Assembly (NCBI RefSeq): GCF_000022545.1
Contig: NC_012883.1
Span: 1,046,276 to 1,110,275 of the forward strand
Reading direction: 5' to 3'
Source of the DNA: Thermococcus sibiricus MM 739
Lineage (GTDB): Archaea > Methanobacteriota_B > Thermococci > Thermococcales > Thermococcaceae
DNA: 64,000 nucleotides
A program made the translations under genes and the position numbers. The notes under the pieces are model-generated. The model did no database searches. It saw nothing but the letters and a program-made list of their open reading frames with translations, and was not told the DNA's origin. How positions within the stretch are numbered: the first letter of the stretch is position 1; each line of letters opens with the position of its first letter. Positions 1 through 9,326 of this stretch are shown one piece after another.

Positions 1-582
1 GAGAACAATTTCAACAGCAACTTTTCCGATTAAAATAACTACAACTACGCTCGCTAAAGCATCACCATACCTGAATCCAAATCTTTGAAGTCCCAATCCT
101 ACTAAAACTGCCACGCTACTCAATGCATCGCTTCTATGATGATAAGCATCGGCTATGAGGATCTGATTATTTAGTCTTCTTCCTACCTTCAAAGAGTATT
201 GAGTCATTGCCTCTTTTGAAAATATTGAAAGGAGTACCACCCCAATCATAATAGCATTTACTTCAATTGTGGAGTCCCCAAAAATTCGTTTTATAGCATC
301 CTTCCCTATCTCATAAGCAACCAAAAAGAGTGCCATTCCGATAAAAAATGCAAAAAAAGATTCAAATCGTGAATGACCGAATGGATGAGTCTGATCTGCA
401 GGTTTTGACGCAATTTTTGCTCCAAAATATCCAAAAATACTGGTTATAACATCCGAAAGAGAATGTACACCATCTGATATTAAAGCTAGACTAGAGTATA
501 GGACTCCTACAGTAATTTTCACAATAGCCAAGACAATATTTCCAAATATGCTCACGATCAAGGGTCTATAAATTATTTCCAT
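1..582 (-). CDS. Cation diffusion facilitator (CDF) transporter, C-terminus outside window
   Basis: An open frame runs from an ATG at 582 to the window edge (194 codons, no stop), so the C-terminal part is missing. The translation has several hydrophobic helices. It carries the CDF-type metal-site motif SDGVHSLSD in the second helix and HHRSDALSS in a later helix; such His/Asp sets bind Zn(II), Fe(II) or similar ions in this family. It probably exports divalent metal from the cytoplasm in exchange for protons. A GGTGAT ribosome binding site lies just upstream of the ATG. Metal specificity cannot be read from the sequence. Confidence 0.9.
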   Translation of the reverse strand, partial: MEIIYRPLIVSIFGNIVLAIVKITVGVLYSSLALISDGVHSLSDVITSIFGYFGAKIASKPADQTHPFGHSRFESFFAFFIGMALFLVAYEIGKDAIKRIFGDSTIEVNAIMIGVVLLSIFSKEAMTQYSLKVGRRLNNQILIADAYHHRSDALSSVAVLVGLGLQRFGFRYGDALASVVVVILIGKVAVEIVL

Positions 583-601
583 GATATCACCACAATTGAA
601 T

Positions 602-657
602 CCCTCAGTCCGTCACTCCTTCATCACAAATCAGGTAAGGCTGAACTCCTCATTGGG
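602..657 (-). ncRNA. C/D box sRNA guiding rRNA 2'-O-methylation
   Basis: On the minus strand the order is: stem CCC (657-655), C box ATGAGGA (653-647), a 12-nt guide, D' box CTGA (634-631), a 3-nt spacer, C' box GTGATGA (627-621), a second 12-nt guide, D box CTGA (608-605), stem GGG. This is the standard archaeal dual-guide layout, and both guides are exactly 12 nt. From memory, the D guide (AGGAGTGACGGA) can pair with the conserved 16S decoding-site segment CCGUCACUCC. The fifth-base rule would then place the methyl on the U equivalent to E. coli U1406. The D' guide can pair with AAGGCUGAA of 16S near position 905. It lies just upstream of the CDF gene on the same strand. Confidence 0.85.
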
Positions 658-739
658 TGTTATAAAATTCTTCACATGTTTTTAAAGGTTTTTTCAAAAG
701 GCTTTTATTATTAGGTCTCCAGTATCTGATGGTGAAAGG

Positions 740-907
740 ATGACAAACAATCCAATATACACTATAAGAGAATGCATGGGGGCAAAAGATGAATATATTG
801 CTCTAAACTTGTGGGAAACCCACACTGATGAACATGGCAATTTTAGACCTGCCAGATTTCTTCTTGAAAACGAGGAAGAAGAAATTCTAGAAAATGTGGA
901 AAAATAG
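740..907 (+). CDS. Small hypothetical protein, 55 aa
   Basis: The ATG at 740 is preceded by GGTGAAAGG, a fair ribosome binding site, and the frame runs 55 codons to TAG at 905-907. The protein is acidic, with an N-terminal IRECMGAKDEYIALN segment and a Glu-rich tail (ENEEEEILENVEK). I do not recognise a family. It sits 28 bases upstream of the radical SAM gene on the same strand and is probably co-transcribed with it. That makes it a candidate partner of the radical SAM protein, but nothing in the sequence shows a function. Confidence 0.6.
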   Translation: MTNNPIYTIRECMGAKDEYIALNLWETHTDEHGNFRPARFLLENEEEEILENVEK

Positions 908-935
908 AAGCAACTGTTAATGAGGAGTGATTCAT

Positions 936-1763
936 GTGAAAAAGCTTAAAATTTATATTCCCGGAATCTCCTTTCCCTCCCTTTCACTTACAGGGAATTA
1001 CTGCACACTAGACTGTGCTCATTGTGGAAAACACTATCTTGAGAGTATGAAAAAAGTCGAAAAATCAAACCTTGTAGATTACTGCAAGAACTTAGAAAAA
1101 GAAGGATATAAAGGGTGTCTCTTAAGTGGGGGAATGGATTCGAGACTAAAAGTACCTTTAGACATATACACTGATGAGATAAAACAAATAAAAAAAGAAA
1201 CAAAGCTCAAGCTCAATGTCCATGTGGGGTTCATCGATGAAAGTGACTTAGAGTGGTTAAAATACGTTGATGTGGTTTCTCTAGACTTTGTTGGTGAAGA
1301 TGATGTCATCAAAAGAGTGTACAAAATCAAGAAACGAGTTGAAGATTATCTTAAAATAATTGAGCTATTGACATCAAATGGAATTAAAGTTGCTCCTCAT
1401 ATAACAGTAGGCCTTGATTTTGGGAAAATTTGGTGGGAGTATAAAGCTATTGAATTACTTGCCCACTATCCAGTTGATGTTCTTGTTCTTGATGTTCTAA
1501 TCCCTACTAGGGGTACTGAAATGGAAAACACAACCTCCCCTTCTGTAGACAAATCCTTAGAGGTTGTCAAATATGCACGAGACACGTTCAATGGAGAGCT
1601 AAGCATTGGATGCATGAGGCCCCCTGGGAAATGGCGTTTAGAATTCGACAAGGGAGCCATATTGATAGGGGTTGACCGAATAACAAATCCACCAAGAAAG
1701 GTTATTGAATGGGCAAAAAAAATAAGAGATGTGGAAATTATTTATGAGTGTTGTGTTATTTGA
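936..1763 (+). CDS. Radical SAM protein, candidate lipoyl synthase subunit LipS1
   Basis: The product is about 275 aa with a CTLDCAHC motif (C23, C27, C30), the CX3CX2C cluster that binds the [4Fe-4S]/SAM centre, near the N-terminus. The GTG at 936 is preferred over the GTG at 927 because GAGGAGTG at 922-929 is then correctly spaced. It resembles the archaeal biotin-synthase-like radical SAM family (COG1856 type). From memory, T. kodakarensis keeps such a gene (TK2109, LipS1, one half of a two-subunit lipoyl synthase) close to deoC, ornithine aminotransferase and thioredoxin reductase. The same neighbours occur here. The substrate assignment is inference. It overlaps the converging antiporter gene by 8 bases. 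Confidence 0.8.
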   Translation: MKKLKIYIPGISFPSLSLTGNYCTLDCAHCGKHYLESMKKVEKSNLVDYCKNLEKEGYKGCLLSGGMDSRLKVPLDIYTDEIKQIKKETKLKLNVHVGFIDESDLEWLKYVDVVSLDFVGEDDVIKRVYKIKKRVEDYLKIIELLTSNGIKVAPHITVGLDFGKIWWEYKAIELLAHYPVDVLVLDVLIPTRGTEMENTTSPSVDKSLEVVKYARDTFNGELSIGCMRPPGKWRLEFDKGAILIGVDRITNPPRKVIEWAKKIRDVEIIYECCVI

Positions 1764-2682
1764 AGTTAGCATAAAGAAAATACCCATAAAGGATCAGAAG
1801 CACGGCACTTGTTTTTCTCCCTACTCTGTTATTCAGCTTTAAGGAGATTGCCAAAACCATCATCACAACCAAAGTTAAGGGTACAGTGAAAGAATAAATT
1901 CCAGAATCTACTTTTATTGGATTTATCAAGGCAGCTATTCCGATTACCATTAAGATATTCAGGATATTGGCTCCAACAATATTTCCCACACTTATATTAG
2001 GTATTTTCTTTAATGTGGCGGTTAAGGAATTTGCAAATTCTGGAAGAGACGTTCCTATTGAAACTAGAGTTAAACCTACCACCACCTCTGGAATCCCTAA
2101 AGCAATGGCTATTTTTACCGCACTATCTACCACCAACCTCGCCCCAACTACTACAATCAGCCCACTTACAAATAGAATAACTACATCTTTCTTAGGATTT
2201 TCCTTTCCTTCCGAAGGTTCCTCCAAAGTTACATGTTTTCTATAGAGGTAATAAAGGAAACCACCATAGATTAAGATTAGAGACCCTCCTTCTATTCTGG
2301 AGATTGTTAAATCCCCCATCAGAAGCCATGCGTAAAGCGTGACAGCAATCATGAAGAGAGAATTTTTCCATGCTATTTCATCAACATCTAAAGGCATTAT
2401 CATGGAGGATACTCCTAAAATCAAGGCAATATTTGCTAAGGCGCTTCCAACAGCGTTTCCAAGCGCTATACCACTAAGCCCTTTATATGAAGCTATTGCA
2501 GAGGTTGTAACCTCTGGAAGCGTTGTGGCTATACTCGCTAAAACCAGAGCAATTATGAATTCGCTAACCCCAAATCCCTTGGCAACTCTCGTGGCTGCCT
2601 CTACAAAAAGATCACTCCCCTTGATTAGTATCACCAGCCCCAAGATAAAAAGACCAAACGTTATAATATATTCTGCTGTCAT
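1756..2682 (-). CDS. Sodium/calcium antiporter, CaCA family (YrbG-like)
   Basis: A membrane protein of 308 aa with about ten hydrophobic helices in two homologous halves. Each half has the CaCA alpha-repeat signature: ATTLPEVTTS followed by GNAVGSALANI in the first, and GTSLPEFANS followed by GNIVGANILNI in the second. The acidic residues in these repeats bind Na+ and Ca2+ in the family. It probably exports Ca2+ using the Na+ gradient. A long hydrophilic loop (EEPSEGKENPKKD) separates the halves, as in related antiporters. Its stop region overlaps the end of the converging radical SAM gene. Confidence 0.92.
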   Translation of the reverse strand: MTAEYIITFGLFILGLVILIKGSDLFVEAATRVAKGFGVSEFIIALVLASIATTLPEVTTSAIASYKGLSGIALGNAVGSALANIALILGVSSMIMPLDVDEIAWKNSLFMIAVTLYAWLLMGDLTISRIEGGSLILIYGGFLYYLYRKHVTLEEPSEGKENPKKDVVILFVSGLIVVVGARLVVDSAVKIAIALGIPEVVVGLTLVSIGTSLPEFANSLTATLKKIPNISVGNIVGANILNILMVIGIAALINPIKVDSGIYSFTVPLTLVVMMVLAISLKLNNRVGRKTSAVLLILYGYFLYANFK

Positions 2683-2777
2683 TTTGCCTCCCGAGAGTAT
2701 TAAAGGGATGAGATTTTAAAATCTTTGGGTAAAAAGCTAAAATATATTGAAAGCAAAAATTTTCCAGAGGTGAAAAA

Positions 2778-3437
2778 ATGAATGTTGCCAAATATATAGA
2801 TCACACAAACCTAAAAGCATATACCAGCAAGGAGGACATAATAAAACTTTGTGAAGAAGCAAAAAAGTACAACTTTTATGCGGTCTGCGTGAATCCATAT
2901 AGAGTAAAACTAGCAAAAGAGCACCTCAAAGGTACAGATATCAAGGTAGCAAGTGTAATAGGGTTCCCTCTCGGAGCTACCCCTACCGAAGTAAAAGTGT
3001 TCGAAGCAAATAAAGCTCTCGAAGATGGAGCAGATGAGCTTGACATGGTGATCAATATTGGAGCATTGAAAGATAAAGACTACGAATATGTCAAGAAGGA
3101 TATAGAGGACGTTACTAAAGTAGCACATGAAAAGGGGGCAATAGTGAAAGTAATTATTGAGACATGCTATTTAACTGAGGAAGAAAAAGAGATAGCATGC
3201 AAACTTGCAATGGAGGCTAGAGCAGACTTTGTTAAAACGTCTACTGGTTTTGGAACTGGAGGGGCAACAATCGAAGATGTAAAGTTAATGCGAAGAGTTG
3301 TAGGGGATAAACTCGGTGTGAAGGCAGCTGGTGGGATAAGAACTTACGAAGATGCATTAGCAATGATAAATGCGGGTGCAAATAGGATTGGAACATCAAG
3401 CGGAGTAAAAATCATTGAAGGGGCAAAAAACGAGTGA
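2778..3437 (+). CDS. deoC: Deoxyribose-phosphate aldolase
   Basis: The product is 219 aa, a full-length archaeal DERA. The Schiff-base lysine is K153 in FVKTSTGFG and the second catalytic lysine is K182 in VKAAGGIR. The ELDMVINIG segment around residues 87-95 carries the catalytic aspartate. It cleaves 2-deoxyribose 5-phosphate to glyceraldehyde 3-phosphate and acetaldehyde in deoxynucleoside breakdown. The start is set by GAGGTGAAAAA before the ATG. It appears to be a single-gene unit between two minus-strand genes. Confidence 0.97.
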   Translation: MNVAKYIDHTNLKAYTSKEDIIKLCEEAKKYNFYAVCVNPYRVKLAKEHLKGTDIKVASVIGFPLGATPTEVKVFEANKALEDGADELDMVINIGALKDKDYEYVKKDIEDVTKVAHEKGAIVKVIIETCYLTEEEKEIACKLAMEARADFVKTSTGFGTGGATIEDVKLMRRVVGDKLGVKAAGGIRTYEDALAMINAGANRIGTSSGVKIIEGAKNE

Positions 3438-3477
3438 ACCTTTAAAGCTTTTGAAAACCATCATAAAAGAGATATAA

Positions 3478-3594
3478 GACGACAATTTTTCAACCGAGAG
3501 TCGCTTAAAAAAGGCCTCAAGGAGAATCCCACTTGAAACACTCATAGAAGAGAAGGAATTTCATGGAGAAATAGGAGAAATCAAAAACCTCTAA
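3478..3594 (+). pseudogene. Possible gene remnant with no start codon
   Basis: After an in-frame TAA, one frame stays open for 38 codons to TAA at 3592-3594. It encodes a plausible charged C-terminus (KKASRRIPLETLIEEKEF and onward) but has no ATG, GTG or TTG. It may be the tail of a lost small gene. Chance openness is quite possible because the stretch is short. Confidence 0.25.
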
Positions 3595-4193
3595 ACCCGG
3601 AGTGAAATTAAAACATCTTTTATTCTTCTTTTTATTACGTGTCCTACGCCACCCCCGACTACAATGCCAGTAACTGCTTGGAGAATGTTCCCCGGAACTT
3701 CTGCCACAGCTCCTCCCCATCCATAAACATAAATTTCAATCATAAAGTAGCCAAGAACCATCAACGCTCCTCCAAGGATTGTTGCCAGAAGCACTGTTGT
3801 GAAATCATCTTTTTTAGAGGTAATATATCCTACAACAAACCCTTCTACACCTTTTATTACTAAAGTGAACGGTGCCCAATGAGCGTAACCTGTTATTATA
3901 TCTGCCATTCCAGAGCCAAAACCCCCTGCAAATGCTCCTATTGTCGGGCCAAAGAGCACTGCAACAAGCATTACCATGCTATCCCCTACGTTAATATACC
4001 CACTGGTTAAAGGGGTAGGTATTTGAATTGCCATTGTAACAACTGCCACCAAAGCTGCCATTACTCCTGACAAAGCTACCCCCACTGCGGCCTCAAAAAT
4101 CTTTTTCTTGAGTATGAATAGATAAGCAAAATAAAGTATTGCAACTGCTATTATAATCCATTTAGCATATGGAGCCATCGTTTCTATTGCCAC
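3591..4193 (-). CDS. ECF transporter substrate-binding (S) component, substrate unknown
   Basis: A membrane protein of 200 aa with about six hydrophobic helices. It contains motifs typical of ECF S components: a GYINVGDSMVMLVAVLFGP segment and a Gly-rich GAFAGGFGSGMADI segment around residue 90. S components bind a vitamin or cofactor precursor and dock on a shared EcfT/EcfA energising unit, which is not encoded in this window. The start is GTG at 4193 with GGAGGG seven bases upstream. A perfect 8-bp inverted repeat lies in the promoter (4219-4236), so expression is probably controlled by a repressor. The substrate cannot be assigned from sequence alone. Confidence 0.85.
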   Translation of the reverse strand: MAIETMAPYAKWIIIAVAILYFAYLFILKKKIFEAAVGVALSGVMAALVAVVTMAIQIPTPLTSGYINVGDSMVMLVAVLFGPTIGAFAGGFGSGMADIITGYAHWAPFTLVIKGVEGFVVGYITSKKDDFTTVLLATILGGALMVLGYFMIEIYVYGWGGAVAEVPGNILQAVTGIVVGGGVGHVIKRRIKDVLISLRV

Positions 4194-4218
4194 TATTATC
4201 CCTCCGCTTTATTCATTT

Positions 4219-4236
4219 TTCAAGTTAAAACTTGAA
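4219..4236. promoter_or_regulatory. Palindromic operator candidate at the ECF S-component promoter
   Basis: TTCAAGTT and AACTTGAA are perfect inverted arms separated by AA. The site sits about 26 bases upstream of the GTG and just downstream of a minus-strand TATA-like CTTTTAAACTTT (4241-4252), where it would cover the start of transcription. The core AAGTT-N2-AACTT recurs twice at 9235-9260. Confidence 0.6.
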
Positions 4237-4303
4237 ATTAAAGTTTAAAAGATTTTCTCTCAGAACATAAACTAATGAAGAAAAGATGGTAAAATAAGAG
4301 AAG

Positions 4304-5653
<1,350 letters not shown>

Positions 5654-5803
5654 TCACCAATGTATAAAACATTTTGTCTCTATATAATTTTATGCTCATT
5701 AAAAGCTACTTTTGGTCGAAAAAGTTTCGGAAATAGTAGAAAAGAAAAGATACTTTTGCAAGAAAATTGAGAAAAGAAGTTGCAGAATAAGTCCTAGACA
5801 AAC

Positions 5804-6799
5804 TCATTCCTCATTCATTTGAGATTTCCAATTTTCCAAAATATCCTTTGCTGAATTCGCTGCTATAGCTCCTTGCCCTACAGCTACTGCAATTTGCTTG
5901 AAGACATTCGTTATATCACCAGCTGCAAAAAGGCCCTTTATATTAGTTCTCATGTACATGTCCACAAGTATGTAACCTTGTTCATCCGTAATGCCCAAGT
6001 GTTTGACAAAATCAGTTTTTGGCTCATAACCTATGAAAACAAAGACTCCATCAACCTTCTTTTCAAATATTTCCCCCGTTTTAATATTTCTTAAAAGAAC
6101 ACTTTCAACTTTTTGATTACCTTTAATCTCCACAACCACATTGTTTAATAACACAGGGATTCCCGCTTTTTTGAATCTCTCCTGAAGTATTTTGTCCGCC
6201 CTAAATTCTTCCCTCCTGTGTACGAGTGTTACATTGACTCCGATTTCATTAAGATATAAAGCTTCCTGAAGAGCCGTGTTTCCGCCGCCTACTACTATCA
6301 CGTGCTTGCCCCTAAACAATGGACCGTCGCAAGTTGCACAATAGCTAACCCCTCTTCCGTAGAACTTATCCTCTCCTGGAACCTTGAGTTTCCTTGGTTC
6401 TGCTCCTACAGCAATTATAACGCTCCTAGCTTTGTAAACTTTGCCATTCTTTGTTTTTACTTCAAATTTACACGGACCCTCATAATAAGCACATTCTGCT
6501 GGATCTACCCTTTCCACTTCATCAAAGACTATAGGAACATTAAGCTTCTTTACTTGCTCATGCATTTTATTGGCTAGTTCAGAACCTTTTACTCCTTCTG
6601 GGAATCCAGGATAGTTTTCAATGATATCTGTAAGGGCAACATTTCCCCCAATATCTTTTGATATTATAAGTGTATCAAAGCCGTATCTAGCTGAATATAT
6701 AGCTGCCGTAAAACCCGCTGGGCCTGCTCCAATTATCAAAATATCCCAAGTTTTTGTCTCATCAATGCCACTTTGTGAGAGACTCCCCAAGCTAAACAT
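5804..6799 (-). CDS. trxB: Thioredoxin reductase (FAD/NAD(P)H-dependent)
   Basis: The product is 331 aa. It has an N-terminal FAD-binding GAGPAG (residues 24-29), the redox-active CATC (C154, C157) and a second dinucleotide-binding GGGNTA just after it. The C-terminal AAGDIT motif of the FAD domain is also present. It reduces thioredoxin- or glutaredoxin-like proteins in the cytoplasm. The ATG at 6799 is chosen over an in-frame upstream codon because GGAGGTGA lies six bases before it; the longer frame would add 19 unrelated residues. Confidence 0.95.
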   Translation of the reverse strand: MFSLGSLSQSGIDETKTWDILIIGAGPAGFTAAIYSARYGFDTLIISKDIGGNVALTDIIENYPGFPEGVKGSELANKMHEQVKKLNVPIVFDEVERVDPAECAYYEGPCKFEVKTKNGKVYKARSVIIAVGAEPRKLKVPGEDKFYGRGVSYCATCDGPLFRGKHVIVVGGGNTALQEALYLNEIGVNVTLVHRREEFRADKILQERFKKAGIPVLLNNVVVEIKGNQKVESVLLRNIKTGEIFEKKVDGVFVFIGYEPKTDFVKHLGITDEQGYILVDMYMRTNIKGLFAAGDITNVFKQIAVAVGQGAIAANSAKDILENWKSQMNEE

Positions 6800-6865
6800 T
6801 TCTTTCACCTCCAGTTTACAACTTTTGGTTGAATATTTAAAAACATTATGGAACAATTTTGAGAA

Positions 6866-7399
6866 CTATATCAACTTTACCTCCTTATCCTCTACTAAAT
6901 GAAGGGTATAACCCAAAAAAGCCATAAAAGCTACAAAAAAAGCCTCTTCGAATCTAAAAATAAGTCCATATCTGCATAAAGCAAAAATAGACAATCCATA
7001 AATACTTGCAAACATAAGAGAGTGCACTACTCCTCGATGTTTGGGTATTACAGCACCAAATGCATACCAAGCCCCAACCGCAAAAAGAGCCCCTATTGCC
7101 CATGATACGCTTCCATCCATCCAAGTATCATTTCCAAATGATATGGAATCTCTGATTTTGACAACCACTACACTACCCACCATTACAGAGACTATAGGTT
7201 TTATACCTCTATGAATCAAAGCCTCTGGATGATCCAAATCGGGCAAGTCCGATCCAAGTACATAGACTGCATAACCAAAAATTGTAGCCATCAAACTCAT
7301 TTTAAATGGAATACCTGCATATTGTTTTAAAAAAGAGGCAAATAAAACTGCTAAAGGATAAGTTAAAAGGCCACTAAGCACATGGCCATTATAGTCCAT
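6866..7399 (-). CDS. YdjM/DUF457-like membrane-bound metal-dependent hydrolase
   Basis: A membrane protein of 177 aa with about five helices and conserved polar residues close to the membrane: GHVLSG near the N-terminus, GSDLPDLDHPE near residue 50, HRGVVHSL near 122, and HLVED near the C-terminus. This spread of His/Asp is the hallmark of the YdjM-type (LexA-regulated, inner-membrane) putative hydrolases, whose substrate is unknown. The start ATG overlaps the last base of the upstream AAA ATPase gene, so the two are translationally coupled. Confidence 0.75.
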   Translation of the reverse strand: MDYNGHVLSGLLTYPLAVLFASFLKQYAGIPFKMSLMATIFGYAVYVLGSDLPDLDHPEALIHRGIKPIVSVMVGSVVVVKIRDSISFGNDTWMDGSVSWAIGALFAVGAWYAFGAVIPKHRGVVHSLMFASIYGLSIFALCRYGLIFRFEEAFFVAFMAFLGYTLHLVEDKEVKLI

Positions 7400-8601
7400 T
7401 AAGCCTCCTCCACTTCCTGCTCTTCAAGGAATTTTCTGACATAATCTGGGACTTTGTAGTTTCCTTTTGGATCCCCAACCAAAAACCCCAACCTTATTAA
7501 CTCCTCTAGGTGATCGTAGACTTGAACTCCTGGCTTTTTAACTTCTTTAGCTATCTGAATATAACTTGCAGGGCCACCATTGAACTGGTATACTATAGTT
7601 TCTACTAAATCCCTGTAATCTTTTGGTATTCTCATCAAATATTCTTCCAAGCTCTTGGGTTCCTCCAGTATGGTCGTTACAACATAGTCATCTATTGGGT
7701 CAAACTTATGCTTGCTGGCCTCCCCCAACACGTAGTGGAAAAGCCTCAGAATTTGTCTTGGATTTCCTTTTGCAAGTTGATGAATAAGCCTTACTGCTTC
7801 CTCCGTGAAGGGGTAAATAGGATCGTCTGTATCTCTGATTCTAACTTGATTAAGCCTCTTCTTAACAAGTTCAAAAGTTTCATCAAGACTCATGGGCCTT
7901 AGTTTGAATTCATAATGAAGCCTCATGAAAAATGCAGGGAAAATCTTTGAATATTCCTCATATGCATCAGGTATACATGCAAAACCAACTATACAACCCC
8001 TTGGCATGTTGCTTATAAAATGTCTTAACATTTCAAAAAAGAGTATCTTCTCCTCCTCACTTGCCGTTTGCATATTTTCCAACTCATCAAGAAGTACTGT
8101 AGAGTATGGGTATTTGCTTAATTCCTTCGTTAGCATCTCCGCTATATCCCTTGACTTATACTCCTTAGTTGAAGACAACATCTTCTCAAGACGATCTATA
8201 AAACCGAGTTTTTTTGAGAGATTTTCAAAGAAAATGTTTGTCCTAGTCTTCGGCGGTTTCAGTCCATTAAACATGTCCCTTGTGAGTTTTAAAATGTCAT
8301 TTGTGTCCACTTTAATATAAATCGCTTTACCTCCCTGCTCTGATATTGTCTTATAAATGGTCTTAAGTCTCTGGGTTTTACCCATTCCCAATGGGCCGAC
8401 TAAAGAAAACGCTATTGAACTTTGGTTACCAATTATTTCTGAAATCATCATGGATAATCGCATATCGACCTCTTGGTAAACATGTATACTCTCTACGTCT
8501 TCTATTCCTTCACTTGCCAATTGTTCAAAAGGATTTTTTGCTAGACCATATACTTCATAAGATGGAGGGGAATAAACTTTAAGTGTGCTAGGCCTTTCCA
8601 T
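7399..8601 (-). CDS. AAA+ ATPase with C-terminal winged helix (Orc/Cdc6-like architecture)
   Basis: The product is about 400 aa. It has a Walker A GPLGMGKT, a Walker B TVLLDELEN, and a sensor-type segment followed by a GNPRQILRLF helix typical of the Orc1/Cdc6-STAND lid. A C-terminal winged-helix part (VYDHLEELIRLGFL) follows. It is not a canonical Cdc6 and may be a Thermococcales-specific ATPase of unknown role, perhaps acting on DNA. The ATG at 8601 is preferred over a TTG four codons upstream because GGTGG lies before it. Coupling with a YdjM-like membrane hydrolase is notable. Confidence 0.8.
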   Translation of the reverse strand: MERPSTLKVYSPPSYEVYGLAKNPFEQLASEGIEDVESIHVYQEVDMRLSMMISEIIGNQSSIAFSLVGPLGMGKTQRLKTIYKTISEQGGKAIYIKVDTNDILKLTRDMFNGLKPPKTRTNIFFENLSKKLGFIDRLEKMLSSTKEYKSRDIAEMLTKELSKYPYSTVLLDELENMQTASEEEKILFFEMLRHFISNMPRGCIVGFACIPDAYEEYSKIFPAFFMRLHYEFKLRPMSLDETFELVKKRLNQVRIRDTDDPIYPFTEEAVRLIHQLAKGNPRQILRLFHYVLGEASKHKFDPIDDYVVTTILEEPKSLEEYLMRIPKDYRDLVETIVYQFNGGPASYIQIAKEVKKPGVQVYDHLEELIRLGFLVGDPKGNYKVPDYVRKFLEEQEVEEA

Positions 8602-8665
8602 TTTACCCACCAAGTTTAAATTTTAAGTAGGAGGATATATAAACTTGTCCATAGAGGTGAAGAAA

Positions 8666-9160
8666 ATGACCACACTGCTTGTAACAGTACCCGGTGGAAG
8701 AGAGGGTGATGCTACTCTCGAGCTTGAATGGGCTCTTGGAGATGCAAGAGTTAGACGTGCAAAGTGGAGAGGAGTGTTAATAGTCAAAACACGTCTCGAA
8801 AAGGATGACGCATTGGAAAGGATAAAAGAGTTTGACACTACAGCTATTTTTAAAGTTCTACCTCTAGAGAAACTAGTCATGAGTAAAAAGGAAGTAATAA
8901 TGGAAGAGGGCTTCGCAATGGCTAAAGAACGTATTAAAGAAACCGAGAGTTTTGCAGTTAGGTGTAAAAGAAGAGGTAACTGGATATCTTCCGGGAAAGA
9001 AATAGAAATTGAACTTGGAGCAAAAATAAAGGAGACTATAAACGCCAATGTTGATCTCACTAATCCTGATTGGTACGTTTGGATTGAGGTTCTTGGAAAG
9101 CAAACAGGTATAAGTGTCATTAGGCCAGAAGAAATAATAAAAAAGAGAGTAGAGTTTTAA
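8666..9160 (+). CDS. THUMP-domain RNA-binding protein
   Basis: The product is 164 aa. The first half has the short beta/alpha pattern of a ferredoxin-like domain. The second half fits a THUMP domain, ending with NADVDLTNPDWYVWIEVLGKQ-like residues; the D-LTNPD...V-I motif is diagnostic. Stand-alone THUMP proteins (Tan1/THUMPD1 type) help modify tRNA, for example acetylation of cytidine 12 with a Kre33/TmcA partner. The ATG at 8666 has GAGGTGAAGAAA upstream. It may be read divergently from the AAA ATPase gene through the short 8602-8665 spacer. Confidence 0.85.
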   Translation: MTTLLVTVPGGREGDATLELEWALGDARVRRAKWRGVLIVKTRLEKDDALERIKEFDTTAIFKVLPLEKLVMSKKEVIMEEGFAMAKERIKETESFAVRCKRRGNWISSGKEIEIELGAKIKETINANVDLTNPDWYVWIEVLGKQTGISVIRPEEIIKKRVEF

Positions 9161-9234
9161 AAGCCCCCTGAAGATCTGCTGACCTTCCTTTCACCCTAGG
9201 AGAAAATTTCGGCTAGCAGGATGCTGGACCGTAT

Positions 9235-9260
9235 AAGTTATAACTTACAAGTTACAACTT
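9235..9260. promoter_or_regulatory. Tandem AAGTT-N2-AACTT palindromes between converging genes
   Basis: AAGTTATAACTT (9235-9246) is a perfect 12-bp palindrome. AAGTTACAACTT (9249-9260) follows 14 bp on, so both lie on nearly the same face of the helix. The same core occurs at the ECF S-component promoter (4222-4233). A minus-strand TATA-like AACTTTTAAATTTTC lies at about 9285-9299. This could drive an unannotated transcript across 9161-9234, a stretch with partly self-complementary sequence but no ORF. Confidence 0.5.
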
Positions 9261-9326
9261 TTCATGACACTTTTAGTTTTTAGAAAATTTAAAAGTTAAA
9301 GGAGATCCAAACGTATCGCTAAGCTC

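Noticed and set aside
121-170. ATGATGA and CTGA boxes inside the CDF gene
   Set aside because: They fall within the coding sequence, lack complementary ends, and have no proper D'/C' pair.
8623-9120. 165-aa ORF on the minus strand
   Set aside because: It lies antisense to the THUMP gene, which has a good ribosome binding site and recognisable domains. Its Ser/Leu-rich translation is a shadow.
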